Assembly: GCF_024679095.1 (NCBI RefSeq)
Contig: NW_026110541.1
Location: 211,001-275,000 of the forward strand
DNA length: 64,000 bases
Direction: 5' to 3'
DNA from: Eriocheir sinensis
Lineage: Eukaryota; Arthropoda; Malacostraca; Decapoda; Varunidae
Shown here piece after piece: positions 16,600-29,727 of the stretch (position 1 is the first letter of the stretch; every line of letters starts with the position of its first letter). A program made the translations under genes and the position numbers. A model generated the notes under the pieces. It was not told the DNA's origin and made no database searches. It saw only the letters and a list, made by a program, of their open reading frames with translations.

Positions 16600-17640
16600 C
16601 TCTGCCTTTTGACACATTATCGGTCTTTATCACACCCTTTTCCCTCCCGTGTTTCACCTCCTGCCCCGCCTCCTCTTTCTCCTGTATTCCCTAACTGCAT
16701 GTCCCTCCCGGCCTTCCCTACCGTCCTTCGCACCTGTTATCGACCCTCATCGCACCCTTCACCTCTCACTCTCTCCCCGTATCTTCCGAGGCTTCTCCTA
16801 ATCTCAGCTAACAACCGGGCGCACCTGTATCTCTATAATTATCTCGTTCGCGTCTGCCGTACTGTCTCGCATTCCTTCCTCTTCTCCCTCAACCACCACC
16901 GTCACCTCCATCTCCACTTCCTCCTCTTCCTCTTCCTCTTTCTCTCTTTTTCTTTGTTTTCTCGTCCTCATTTTATTTTTATTTCTCTTTCTCATCTCTC
17001 TTTTTCCTTAATTTTCTTTTTTTCTTTGTTTTTTTTCTTCCTGCTCCTCCTCCATCTCCACTTCCTCTTCCTTTTCCTCTTTCTCACTTCTCAATTTTTT
17101 ATCTTCCTCATTTTCTTTTTCTTTCTCTTTCTCCTCTCTCTTTTTCCTTCATCTCTTTGTTTTCTTTTTCTTTCTGTTTCTTTTCCTCCTTCTCCTCCTC
17201 CTCCTCCTTCTATCGTCTTATTTTTCCCATTATCATCATTCCCTTACGCTTCTAATACCCTTCTGCTTGTCTGCACCCCTCTTATCTTCTCCCCCTGTCT
17301 CTTTCCTCTTTTCCTATTAACCTTCACCTTTTCTTCCTCTACCAACACCTTTCTCCTTGTCAAAATCCCTCCATTTTTCTCCTCCTGTCTCTTTCCTCTT
17401 TTCCTATTAACCTTCACCTTTTCTTCCTCTACCAACACCTTTCTCCTTGTCAAAATCCCTCCATTTTTCTCCTCCTGTCTCTCCCATTTCTTCCTTTTGC
17501 ACTTCACCTTTTTTTCCTCTACTAACGCCCTTCTCACTCCGTTCCTTGCTCCCGCTCCTTTGACCTGCAACCTCCTTTTCGAGCTCATAAAATCAAGAAA
17601 ATGTATGAAGTGGATGTGACTAAAAGGAACTGTGCACGAG
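16600..17640. repeat. Pyrimidine-rich DNA with a 90-bp duplication
   Basis: CT-rich throughout. A 90-bp unit with TTCCTATTAACCTTCACC repeats at 17311 and 17401, with a degenerate third near 17490. The 336-codon plus-strand frame here is Ser/Leu/Phe/Pro low complexity and is not called as a gene. Confidence 0.75.
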
Positions 17641-18340
17641 AAAGAGACGCTTCGATAATTGCCTCTTGCATAACCTTCACTCCTTTTTAGATAGATTTAA
17701 GTTCCTCGACAGTTCTATTAAGGCTCGAATTCATGGGTCAAAGTATATTATTACGAGAGTAGCATTTATCTGGCAGTGAAAGTATATGTATTGCAAGTAT
17801 GCCTTCTCGGATTGAGGGTCAAAGTACATTAAAATAGGAATGAATGGGTTCAAGATTGCAGACGTGTTGTGTCGCCCGCGCAGTACCCACTATTAATTTT
17901 GTAGGTGCGACGTCTTTCTCCGTGTGGGTGGGTGAGTGTGGGCGGATCTTTCCAGGACGCATGTTACGTCCTCTGCGCAAAGAAAGAATTGCAGATAGTA
18001 AGTTCCTCCAACGCCAGAGCTTACGTAATAGGCAGCATTTAAAGCTTATTGACAGTAACGGCACAATACGACAGGCAGATAGACTCATAATTGTTAGACT
18101 GATCATATATTGCATGTGTACAGCTCATTGGGGAAATAAGAAAAGTTCTCGTGTGGTGTTAGTGGAAGTTACCTGTTTAATGAATGAGGTGGATCCAGGT
18201 AGCACTTTCTAATTATCTATCATGGTGTAGGTGTGGTGGTGTACGGCGTTCAGCTTGAGTGGCGTAGGCTGTGGCGTCCCGTGTGTAATTATGGCGTACT
18301 GCGGCAAGTGATGGCGCTACTCCTGCAGCCAGTGTGACGT
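17641..18340. other. Unique DNA, no gene recognised
   Basis: Balanced-composition sequence. A 122-codon plus-strand frame at 17844-18212 has no recognisable motif. Confidence 0.5.
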
Positions 18341-18349
18341 AAGTGGTGG

Positions 18350-19605
18350 GGTTCCTGTATTATAATGGAGGTGATGCTTCCTCTTCAACCTGTGTGTAGT
18401 GTTTAAGTGGTGGCGGTGTAGTGTTTAAGTGGTGGCGGTGTAGTGTTTAAGTGGTGGCGGTGTAGTGTTTAAGTGGTGGCGGTGTAGTGTTTAAGTGGTG
18501 GCGGTGTAGTGTTTAAGTGGTGGTGGTGTTCCTGTATTATAATGGAGGTGGTGTTTCCTCTTCAACCTGTGTGTAGTGTTTAAGTGGTGGTGGTGTTCCT
18601 GTATTATAATGGAGGTGGTGTTTCCTCTTCAACCTGTGTGTAGTGTTTAAGTGATGGTGGTGTTCCTGTATTATAATGGGGGTGATGTTTCCTCTTCAAC
18701 CTGTGTGTAGTGTTTAAGTGGTGGTGGTGTTCCTGTATTATAATGGAGGTGATGTTTCCTCTTCAACCTGTGTAGTGTTTAAGTGGTGGTGGTGTTCCTG
18801 TATTATAATGGAGGTGATGTTTCCTCTTCAACCTGTGTAGTGTTTAAGTGGTGGCGGTGTTCCTGTATTATAATGGAGGTGATGTTTCCTCTTCAACCTG
18901 TGTAGTGTTTAAGTGGTGGCGGTGTTCCTGTATTATAATGGAGGTGATGCTTCCTCTTCAACCTGTGTAGTGTTTAAGTGGTGGCGGTGTTCCTGTATTA
19001 TAATGGAGGTGATGCTTCCTCTTCAACCTGTGTAGTGTTTAAGTGGTGGCGGTGTAGTGTTTAAGTGGTGGCGGTGTTCCTGTATTACGTATAATGGAGG
19101 TGGTGTTTCCTCTTCAACCTGTGTAGTGTTTAAGTGGTGGCGGTGTAGTGTTTAAGTGGTGGCGGTGTTCCTGTATTATAATGGAGGTGGTGTTCCCTCT
19201 TCAATCTGTGTAGTGTTTAAGTGGTGGCGGTGTAGTGTTTAAGTGGTGGCGGTGTTCCTGTATTATAATGGAGGTGGTGTTCCCTCTTCAACCTGTGTAG
19301 TGTTTAAGTGGTGGTGGTGTTCCTGTATTATAATGGAGGTGGTGTTCCCTCTTCAACCTGTGTAGTGTTTAAGTGGTGGCGGTGTTCCTGTATTATAATG
19401 GAGGTGGTGTTCCCTCTTCAACCTGTGTAGTGTCTAAGTGGTGGCGGTGTTCCTGTATTATAATGGAGGTGGTGTTCCCTCTTCAACCTGTGTAGTGTTT
19501 AAGTGGTGGCGGTGTTCCTGTATTATAATGGAGGTGGTGTTCCCTCTTCAACCTGTGTAGTGTCTAAGTGGTGGCGGTGTAGTGTTTAAGTGGTGCCGTT
19601 CCCTG
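18350..19605 (+). repeat. Composite minisatellite (22 bp nested in 65-67 bp)
   Basis: The long unit is TTCCTGTATTATAATGGAGG plus a CTCTTCAACCTGTGTAGTG segment, starting near 18353, 18531, 18598, 18665, 18732, 18797 and onward. The internal 22-bp module GTAGTGTTTAAGTGGTGGCG(GT) is itself amplified two to six times in some units, e.g. 18399-18520. This is a nested expansion. No frame of interest was seen. Confidence 0.92.
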
Positions 19606-19750
19606 TGTGTAGTGTAGCGTGGTGGAGGTGGAGGTGTTTCTTCATGAACTACAGTGTATTTAGTGTAGGTGCTGGTGCTGCTTGCTTCACTGTTGTAGCT
19701 AGAGAACGCTGGGAATAGCCTTTGTTCTGCTGTGGACGAGTAAAGGCTAA

Positions 19751-19793
19751 GATGATGGTGATGGTGGTGATGATGATGATGATGATGATGATG
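19751..19793 (+). repeat. (GAT)n microsatellite
   Basis: GATGGTGATGGTGGTGATGATG followed by uninterrupted GAT units. Confidence 0.9.
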
Positions 19794-19835
19794 TACAGTC
19801 GGTGGTGTTCTATATTTCCAAAGGGGAGAGTTTAA

Positions 19836-20049
19836 CTTAGGCTCGTATTGCTAAACATTTCGTCGCCCAAGTTCACATATTTGACAAGGCTTTTCGTAGG
19901 AGTTTGTGGCATTTCCAGGAGTAGTTTTATGACCCTGGTGGTAGTCTGACCCTTCTTCTGTACCCTGAAGCTAAGGAAACACTCATTAGAGCCCGATTGA
20001 TCCCCTCTTTGACCTTTAGAAATAGGTGATGTGAGATGGCAAAGTGTCT
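19836..20049 (+). repeat. Dispersed repeat, copy 2
   Basis: Partner of 16348-16545 in the same orientation. Shared blocks include TTATGACCCTGGTGGTAGTC and AACACTCATTAGA. The frame on the opposite strand is incidental. Confidence 0.75.
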
Positions 20050-20523
20050 TGTAATACTCACCTATAAGTGTTTGAGGTGATGTTCCCAATAAGACCATGA
20101 ATGTGGCTTTGATCCTAAGTACCGTAAGACACTGTCACGGGCGCGCAAGTAGCACTCAGTGGCAGTATCTCTTGATGAGCCAAACACGCTAAACATACCC
20201 ACCCTTAGTCTTATTCTCGATACCCAAATATCTCTGACAAGAACCAGCACAAAACAAGCCTATGACAACCTATTCGGTCTAACTGCTCTCATTTTCTGTT
20301 TTTGCTAACCCCGAAAAAGCCATAAAAGAAAATGGGCAAAAAATTGAAACACCTCTGGGCCCTCACGCCTGACCTCACTACAGCATTCCCACCCACTAAT
20401 AAGTCATCTTGAACATGATTTACCTGTCTCCCGGATGTCGTCACAAAGTAAAAAATCGTCAACAGTAGCTCCGCCCGTTAACTTCCCTTCGTATAAGGAA
20501 CAACGGGGATCAAGATCTATAGA

Positions 20524-20550
20524 AGGTTAGGTTAGGTTAGGTTAGGTTAG
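20524..20550 (+). repeat. Interstitial (TTAGG)5 telomere-like tract
   Basis: Five perfect AGGTT (TTAGG phase) units followed by one degenerate unit. TTAGG is the ancestral arthropod telomere repeat. The tract is short, so it could be chance or a repair scar. Confidence 0.7.
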
Positions 20551-21384
20551 ATTAGCCTTTTAGCCCCCGTCAACGTCTGCGGCACAACCCACACGGTCCC
20601 TGCCATTCCCTAGCCTTAAGAAAGTGAAGAGATGGAGGTAAAGTTTAGGAGAGAGGGGAAATATGTAGTGTAAAGAATGGCGGTATATAACAGAGTGGAG
20701 GGAAGGGATGCTCATGGGAGGGGAAGGAAAAATAAACAAAGACCATACAAAGGCAGAATACACAGAGATGATAAGTAAAATATGAAGAATGTTTAACGCC
20801 TTGCCTTGCCGCCGCCGCCTGCCCCCACACGCCGCTGAACACTGTCTGGTTAAGAACACTCACGACAGCCTCTCCTCAATCGACTATTAGCCTCGACTCC
20901 AAGCGCTTTACGGAACTTCAAACGTCTTTTGCAAACGTAAGGAGGAGGGGGAGAGATGGAGGAAGAAGAGGAGGAGGAGGAGGAGGAGGAAGAGGAGGAT
21001 GTATTGCAGAGTTCTTCAGGTCTACAATGTGATATTCAAACACTTATCCTCCGTCGTGAGTGACAGCCAAGACATGCCATCTGCAGACTTATCTCCGGTT
21101 TTATATTTACATTGTTCTGCCTCTCTCTCCCTCTCTCCACACACACACACACATACACACACATACACACACACACAGTTCCATTCTTGCAAACTTTCTC
21201 TAGGAGTGTCGACGGTCATGCAGTTTCGCTTTCCATCCCTTCTGTCCACTTTCTGCCCCCTCAAGACGTCCATCCCCTCCAAAACCTTACCGCCGAAAGA
21301 CAACTCATATCACACTACCACTTAAGTGTCCGAGATGTTTAAACACCCCGTAGCCGCGTCCTGGAATCCGGTGCGGCGGGTTAT
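20551..21384. other. Unique DNA with small repeats
   Basis: Contains a GAGGAGGAGG tract (20941-20998) and a (CA)n tract (21138-21177). Open frames here are not convincing. Confidence 0.5.
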
Positions 21385-21781
21385 GTTTTTTTATTTATTT
21401 TTATTTTTTTATTTTTTATTTTTACGTCGCTGCCTGTTGCGCCGGTAGGCATCTTCCCGGTGGGGCCTGATGGTCGGCCCAAGGCTTCTTCCAGGTGGGG
21501 CCTGATGGTCAGCCCAGCCCGTTCTGGCGCAGGCGAGTGTTTATAGTGGCGCCATCTTGCATTGGCTCATGCTGCCCCCCGGAACTCGTTCTTGATTCGC
21601 TTGGACGGGTTCCTCTAGAGTCCGGGTTGATGGGTGGTCTTCAGGACAGCATGTGGGTAGTTTTAAGCCACTCGGCGGTGACTGAAAAATCCGAGTGGTA
21701 GCGTGGGGATTCGAACCCGCGTCGTCCATCACGCGGTGAATGTGGGCCCAGTACGCTACCAGTTCGGCCACCGCCTACCCT
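21385..21781 (-). mobile_element. tRNA-derived SINE, copy 1
   Basis: On the minus strand the element starts with a tRNA-like head: box A-like GGTGGCCGAACTGGTAGCG near 21775-21757 and box B-like GGTTCGAATCC near 21717-21707. A body follows containing AGTGGCTTAAAACTACC and TTATAGTGGCGCCATCTTG-type sequence (the latter reads CACTATAAACACTCGCC on the sense strand). It ends in GCCTACCGGCGC and an A-rich tail (21385-21430, T-rich on plus). The RNA polymerase III promoter arrangement is typical of SINEs, and a second near-identical body lies at 51920-52282 on the opposite strand. Confidence 0.85.
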
Positions 21782-22522
21782 AAATATGCATCAGTAACTC
21801 TTCCAAGGAGTTTCCCAAGCGTTCAATATTATCTCCGTGTCCAATAAGAAAGGAGGATTAAAGAGTCTATAACTACTAACATTGTTAATGATCTTCCCCA
21901 ATGATTTCAGTTATTACACAGCTTATCAGTCTAACGCTACATGTAGACTGCCTATCTTCTTACTTTTAATCAACGTGTCCGGATCTGGTTTGCCGGGAGA
22001 TTAACGTTCCAGCGGACCGCCAGGCACTCCTGGACCCGAGGTGAGGTACTGGGGGAAGCTTTCACTGCTCAGTAACAGTCCAGGGTCGAGTCCGTGCCCG
22101 GAGAGGAGACCCTCGAAATGGACTGGGTCAAGCTTGTCGTGCCATGTAGTTTTAAATATTCCTAACAAATAAATCATCGAACCTGTGGACTTTTTTTCCA
22201 TGACTTTTTTTTATATATTTCTTTTAATTATGAAAGCTATTTTGTCCTATTGACCCTATGCAATCTCTTTTTACAACATTATCCCAAAATGCTTTCTCTT
22301 CAATAATACGAAAGAAAAAGGTGTCGAGCCACAGCGCCATATTCCTTTAAAAAACTGCACTATATAATTATATATCCATTCTAAACCTCGATACCAGACT
22401 GTGCTGAACGGTCTGAGGAGTGTGGGTGATGGCACCACAGCCACGCAGCGCCGCCCCTCCCTGACAGCCCAAAGTCTGCTCGCGAAAGTCAAGACTTTAC
22501 TAGATGCCCGTATGTAAGACAA

Positions 22523-22524
<2 letters not shown>
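21782..22524. other. Unique DNA, possible minor repeat
   Basis: 22000-22130 contains GGGTCGAGTCC, resembling a pol III box B, but no convincing box A or second copy was found. No gene is visible. Confidence 0.4.

Positions 22525-22576
<52 letters not shown>
22525..22576 (+). repeat. (GT)26 microsatellite
   Basis: Uninterrupted dinucleotide run. Confidence 0.95.
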
Positions 22577-24978
<2,402 letters not shown>

Positions 24979-25289
24979 CACTGGATGACTGACTGAGCAT
25001 CGATTAGGGGCCAAATACGTGGTTGACTGAGATCTTATTAAATCAATGAGTTACATCGAGACGAGCAATTTGTACACGACCGAGATCCTTCGCGCTAAGC
25101 AAGTCGTTTTTGGAGCTTCTATACATCAACTGCTTCATGTAGGAGCTAATCGGATGAATCTTGAAAGCAATTTAATTCTTAAGATTATCATTACGCGGTG
25201 CATCATACGAATCGAAGTCACTCCAGGGTCGCCTACAGCAAGTTGCGGGAGAGGTGCCACTTGACCCATCCTGCTGGAGGCCCCAGAGC

Positions 25290-26006
25290 AAATACCACGG
25301 CCAAGAAGAGGAACCATTGAGCTTCAACACACAGATAACTGGCACCAACAAAACAAATACCACGGCCAAGAAGAAGAACCATTGAGCTTCAACACACAGA
25401 TAACTGCCGCCAACACAACAAATACCACGGCCAAGAAGAGGAACCATTGAGCTTGAACACACAGATAACTGCCGCCAACACAACAAATACCACGGCCAAG
25501 AAGAGGAACCATTGAGCTTGAACACACAGATAACTGCCGCCAACACAACAAATACCACGGCCAAGAAGAGGAACCATTGAGCTTCAACACACAGATAACT
25601 GCCGCCAACACAACAAATACCACGGCCAAGAAGAGGAACCATTGAGCTTGAACACACAGATAACTGCCACCAACACAACAAATACCACGGCCAAGAAGAG
25701 GAACCATTGAGCTTCAACACACAGATAACTGCCGCCAACACAACAAATACCACGGCCAAGAAGAGGAACCATTGAGCTTGAACACACAAATAACTGCCGC
25801 CAACACAACAAATACCACGGCCAAGAAGAGGAGCCATTGAGCTTGAACACACAGATAACTGCCGCCAACAAAACAAACACCACGGCCAAGAAGAGGAACC
25901 ATTGAGCTTCAACACACAGATAACTGCCGCCAACAAAACAAATACCACGGCCAAGAAGAGGAACCATTGAGCTTCAACACACAGATAACTGCCGCCAACA
26001 AAACAG
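25290..26006. repeat. 65-bp minisatellite, 11 exact-length units
   Basis: Units begin AAATACCACGGCCAAGAAGA at 25290, 25355, 25420, 25485, 25550, 25615, 25680, 25745, 25810, 25875 and 25940, with only base substitutions and no indels. The array is flanked by imperfect direct repeats (GAGAGGTGCCAC at about 25251 and 26028, each continuing to TAGAGGCC/TGGAGGCC). The minus strand is open through the whole array (290 codons at 25172-26044), repeating every 65 residues because three units make 195 bp. The peptide is Cys/Trp/Val-rich and not recognised. Confidence 0.92.
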
Positions 26007-26411
26007 GAAAGGCAAAAAAGGTGGAGAGAGGTGCCACGCCCCATCTCGCTAGAGGCCGAATGACCAGACGTCCCTGCAAAAGTAACTCTCGTTCACCTAC
26101 CTGCAGCCACCTAAGAAAGTAAATTTTACACCATAACATGTATTATGAAATCGGACAGGCGATATTTACAGTTAGCAACGTTCATTTCATACGATAATTT
26201 TAGGAAAAGAAGAGGTATGAATACAATGCCCATCCCTGCCAGCGTGATGTATCTTACCGTTACTAATCAAGAAGATCATCATTTTCAGCGAGTCGTTAGA
26301 GTTGAGTGGTTATTTTAATAGCAAGATAGGTAAGATTGAACAGATAAAACACGATAAAGTGCGGACACAAGTCCTCCCCCTTTCCTGCCGCTCCGTGGTC
26401 TGCGGCGCCCC

Positions 26412-26897
26412 ATGGATGCACCTCAACCTCTTCCCTCTTGTCGGAAAATAAGAGGACTGAACCCGCCTCGAGAAGGACACCACCGCGCTTTGCCGCCAGG
26501 ACCTGCATCAGATTATTGGGTCTATCAGATAGTCTGCTACCGCTACGATGACAGCATCGAAGGCTGAAGAGGGAATGTTCAAACCTTCACAGATCAGGAT
26601 GCAGAAGCAATTTGGTTCGGTCTTATTTTTAACCCTTGACGAGGAGACCGCCTTCTCCCTTGCTCGTTTGGCGAGGGAGAATCAGTTGGCCATCAACCTT
26701 TATGAGGAGGAGGGCAGGTCTCGGGACGTCGTTTTACGGTATCCCGGCACCAGTCCCTTGACCCCATCTTGGAGGACCCGTTCGTCAGCTTCGCACTGAG
26801 GTGTACGTACAAGGCAGGTCAATGTCACTCAGAGCCAATGCGGCAGGCGGAGGTGACGTTCCAGCTGGAGATTCCCTCCCATAGTCCTTTGACTTAG
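26412..26897 (+). pseudogene. Frameshifted protein-like relic, family unknown
   Basis: Three stretches look protein-like in successive frames. An ATG at 26412 leads to ...SDYWVYQIVCYRYDDSIEG and a stop near 26565. A second frame (about 26548-26757) gives FGSVLFLTLDEETAFSLARL and NLYEEEGRSRDVVLRYPG. The first frame resumes at 26760 as DPILEDPFVSFALRCTYKAG and ends at a TAG near 26897. Charge pattern and codon use resemble real coding sequence, but I cannot name a family. It may be a decayed exon cluster, a retropseudogene or a mobile-element fragment. The frame joins are inferred. Confidence 0.3.
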
Positions 26898-27287
26898 GCT
26901 TTTAAAGTACATTCTCCGTCAGGAGACTAACCCGGAGCCTCTGCGGTGCTTCAACTGCACTTATGTCGTCAGGTATACGGGTATATGCAGGTACTGTATA
27001 TACCCATATGCCCATATGTGGCGTAAGGCCCTGGAAGGCTGGTGAAAACTGGGTGCCAGATGGCCAAGCTCTGAAGAGGGACACCATGCTAAGTTCAAGG
27101 CCTGACCTGTCCGCCTGAGGAGATTACATGTATGGCTGCAAAATGGGCCTTTAGATACTTTGCTGCTCAGGGACCAAGCTTTCCCCCATGCGGCACCAGC
27201 AAAGGTTGGTCGAAGCAAGAGCCCGACCGCTCCCCCCGCCCCGCACTCTACATGAGCACCACCATCACCACCACAACCACCACCACA

Positions 27288-27298
27288 ACCACCACCAC

Positions 27299-27335
<37 letters not shown>
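27288..27335 (+). repeat. (CCA)n and (GT)n tracts
   Basis: ACCACCACAACCACCACCACG followed by (GT)18. This lies downstream of the discoidin exons. Confidence 0.9.
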
Positions 27336-27337
<2 letters not shown>

Positions 27338-27598
27338 ACGCCCGCACGGACGGACATTGTCGGAAAAGATTACCAAATCTACATCTAGCCTGGCTCAGGG
27401 CCGGCCCATGTGCTGTACGCGGCGGCCCATGAGCAGCCAGGTATGACAACATTACCCCCTCGCCAGAACAGTATCCTTGGGGCGCGTCAGTCTGTGTTCT
27501 TGTCCCGGACGAATGGCTGCGGGTCAGGGGAGGCTGCTCAGTGACGCAACATACCAAACAACGCACACCAACCCAACTATGAGCGAATACAGACTTAC

Positions 27599-27721
27599 CT
27601 TTTTGTTGTTGTAGATGTATCGAGCGAAGTGCCAGTGGTAGGCGTCTAGGGAGTAGGAAAGCTCGAAGGACGTCACCCACTCCTCGTCGTCCCCTTTGCA
27701 CTGCGGTAGGAGGCCGGTCAC
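27599..27721 (-). CDS. Discoidin (F5/8 type C) domain gene, downstream exon
   Basis: A 41-codon exon flanked on the minus strand by acceptor TCTCTGTAG (AG at 27723-27722) and donor AAG|GTAAGT (GT at 27598-27597). It encodes VTGLLPQCKGDDEEWV and TSFELSYSLDAYHWHFARY, the central beta-strands of an F5/8C domain (family pattern: VTGxxTQGxxDxxEWVTSFxxSYSxD). Both boundaries are phase 0, so it joins exactly to the exon ending at 29181. The usual TQGRG-like stretch reads PQCKG here. The next exon, expected to start with a VF-type strand, was not found at lower coordinates. Extracellular location is inferred from the family. Confidence 0.8.
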
Positions 27722-29180
27722 CTACAGAGAGTGGAAGAACAGACTCAGTGGCAGCCATGGTCAAACTGAACAAGGATACATTTCGATGCGACACTGAAAA
27801 AGGGAAAGGAAAAATGAACGAAAGTGAAACTCTGTCCTACCTGAAACATTTCAAGACAACAGTATGACGATCAGAGAAACTGCGAAAAATATTGGTTCAT
27901 TAAAGTTGCGTAAATTTTCAGCGGTCTTTGAACAATATAATATTCCTAAAAGTCGTTTAACGTCGTATGCGTTTGAACAATTTAGAAAAGTTAGAGTTGC
28001 TGAAATGTTGGGGGTATTCGAGTTTGAGGATACTTATGGCTATCAGTTTAGATAATATGCAGCCACAGGCAAGCAACATTTCTCTGCCCAGCGACAAAGC
28101 CAGCGCAGAAAGAGCTAACACTGCAGGCGTCAGAACTAGAAAGCAGCAAGCGTATCTGAGAAACATTAGTAAATTTTGAAGCCCGATCTTTTTTTTTCCC
28201 AACACAAACAATTGGAAGCGGACGCCCAACCACCCCGTCGAGTGGCTTCTGGTGTTCGCGGCCGCCGAGTGGGAAGCGAGACAAGCGTGTACACGAGGCA
28301 AGCTTTCTGCTGACTCATAGCAGCACCATGTAATCCTTGACCACGGTTAACAGAGACGACGCTTTTTTGTTCCCCTTTACGGCAGGTGACTCGGCAAGGT
28401 TACAGTTTCTCCTCAAAAACATGACCACCTGGACGCCGCGAAAGAGGCAGCTGCTACCCACAAACGTTCTAGACGAGGCAATAAATCAAAAAGCTTAACC
28501 CACCTGGGCCGACATTTATTATTGCAGTTTCTATATCTCAGTGGATAAGTGACGCCATTCAGGTATACAAGCGTGCGCATTAAATATTTCGGCCCGGTTC
28601 GTTTATTATACCTGGAAATTTAAATAAAGAACAACGACAGCCTTTCATGATACACTTTAATAGACCTGCACCCAACTAAGTTTACGATACCTGCTATAGA
28701 TGGAGTAATGCACTACGCTATTGATACTGTGAACGAAAACAAGAATGGTAATAGAGATAAAATATAATGACAGCCTTTCATGATACAGTTTAATAGACCT
28801 GCACCCAACTAAAATTAAGTTTACGATACCTGCTATATATGCAATAATGTAAAACGCTATTGATACTGTGAACGAAAACAAGAATGGTAACAGAGATAAA
28901 AAAAAATACTTAACTGCGGCACATCAGATTGTAGGACACTAGTGCACACGCGGCAGGATATGGATTTGCTCTCAACCCGGTAGCAGCGGGGATCATGTTT
29001 CTTAATGGTCCCTCTAAGCGAGAAAAATGAGAAAAATCATCACTCACACAAACCATTTCATAATATATATCAAAGCATTTGTGATCAGTTTACGTATCAT
29101 CTATTTTTAGGGGTTTATATCATGGCACAAATTCGGCCCGTCACTGCTACCGGGTCAAGGGTCAATCTACTAATTCTTAC
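27722..29180 (-). other. Intron of the discoidin gene
   Basis: Bounded by GT (29180-29179) and AG (27723-27722) on the minus strand. It contains a 133-bp tandem duplication at 28636-28901 and no other gene that I can support. A 63-codon plus-strand frame at 27864-28055 is unrecognised. Confidence 0.7.
28636..28901 (+). repeat. 133-bp tandem duplication
   Basis: Two copies begin GACAGCCTTTCATGATACA at 28636 and 28769 and end GAATGGTAAYAGAGATAAA. They differ by a few substitutions and a 6-bp gain (AAATTA) in the second copy. Confidence 0.9.
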
Positions 29181-29380
29181 CTTGGCCGGCACACCGAGAT
29201 CCACGAGGACCCACTCGCCGGCGGCCCTCCTGCCGGCACACCACGCCCGGCCATTGAGCTGGTGCAGGCGGACGTACTTGACCTGGCAGCCCGCGTCCCA
29301 CGTCGCCGGGTAGGACGACGAGGCCGAGATCTGCCAGTCCAGGACGTCGCCGGTAGTGAGGCCGAGCGGCGAGGAGCAGC
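29181..29380 (-). CDS. Discoidin (F5/8 type C) domain gene, upstream exon
   Basis: The minus-strand acceptor is CTTGGCGGCAG (AG at 29382-29381) and the donor is CCAAG|GTAAGAATT (GT at 29180-29179). The exon encodes CSSPLGLTTGDVLDWQISAS, then a SSYPATWDAGCQVKYVRL stretch, NGRAWCAG, and GEWVLVDLGVPAK. This is the N-terminal half of an F5/8C (discoidin) domain, including the first Cys, the 'QISASS' strand and 'EWVLVDLG'. The domain mediates lipid, glycan or protein binding in secreted or membrane proteins. Neurexin-IV/Caspr-like, DDR-like or other discoidin proteins remain possible. It joins in phase 0 to 27599-27721 across a 1.46-kb intron. GC-rich codon third positions contrast with the flanks, supporting a real exon. 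Confidence 0.82.
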
Positions 29381-29603
29381 CTGCCGCCAAGGGAAGAGAA
29401 GGTCACACAAAGAAACACAAATGAAGGACAAACAACAGCAGACCTGCTGGTCCCTACCAGGCTGTTTGTGACAAGCTACACTAACTATCTAATCAAAGGT
29501 GGAAGATGAAAGGACAGAACTCACGGGGGAGAGTCACGTGTAGGAAGGGGGTATGCGATAGAGAAAATGAGCATCCTGCCCGCCCAAGGGAAGAAAAGGT
29601 TAA

Positions 29604-29648
29604 TGCTCCTCTCCCACATAGCCGATTTCACACTACGATGGTCTACGA
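29604..29648 (+). repeat. Harbinger left terminal inverted repeat
   Basis: Starts TGCTCCTCTCCCACATAGCC and continues through GATTTCACACTACGATGGTC. It pairs with 36860-36906 with only a handful of mismatches. Confidence 0.88.
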
Positions 29649-29727
29649 TGCTCCGAAATGTGAGCATCGGCGTCAAAAGTATAGCCATCGGCATAGGATT
29701 ACGCTGCTTGCACGAATAATCCCCTAT

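Noticed and set aside
16609..17619. 336-codon plus-strand frame
   Set aside because: Ser/Leu/Phe/Pro low complexity arising from pyrimidine-rich DNA with a 90-bp duplication. No motif or splice support.
17844..18212. 122-codon plus-strand frame
   Set aside because: Ordinary composition, no recognisable motif, and no conserved partner. Random length is plausible in this DNA.
22000..22130. Another tRNA-derived SINE
   Set aside because: Only a box B-like GGGTCGAGTCC is seen. No box A, tail or second copy in the window.
27864..28055. 63-codon plus-strand frame in the discoidin intron
   Set aside because: It looks moderately protein-like but matches nothing I recognise and has no promoter or splice support.
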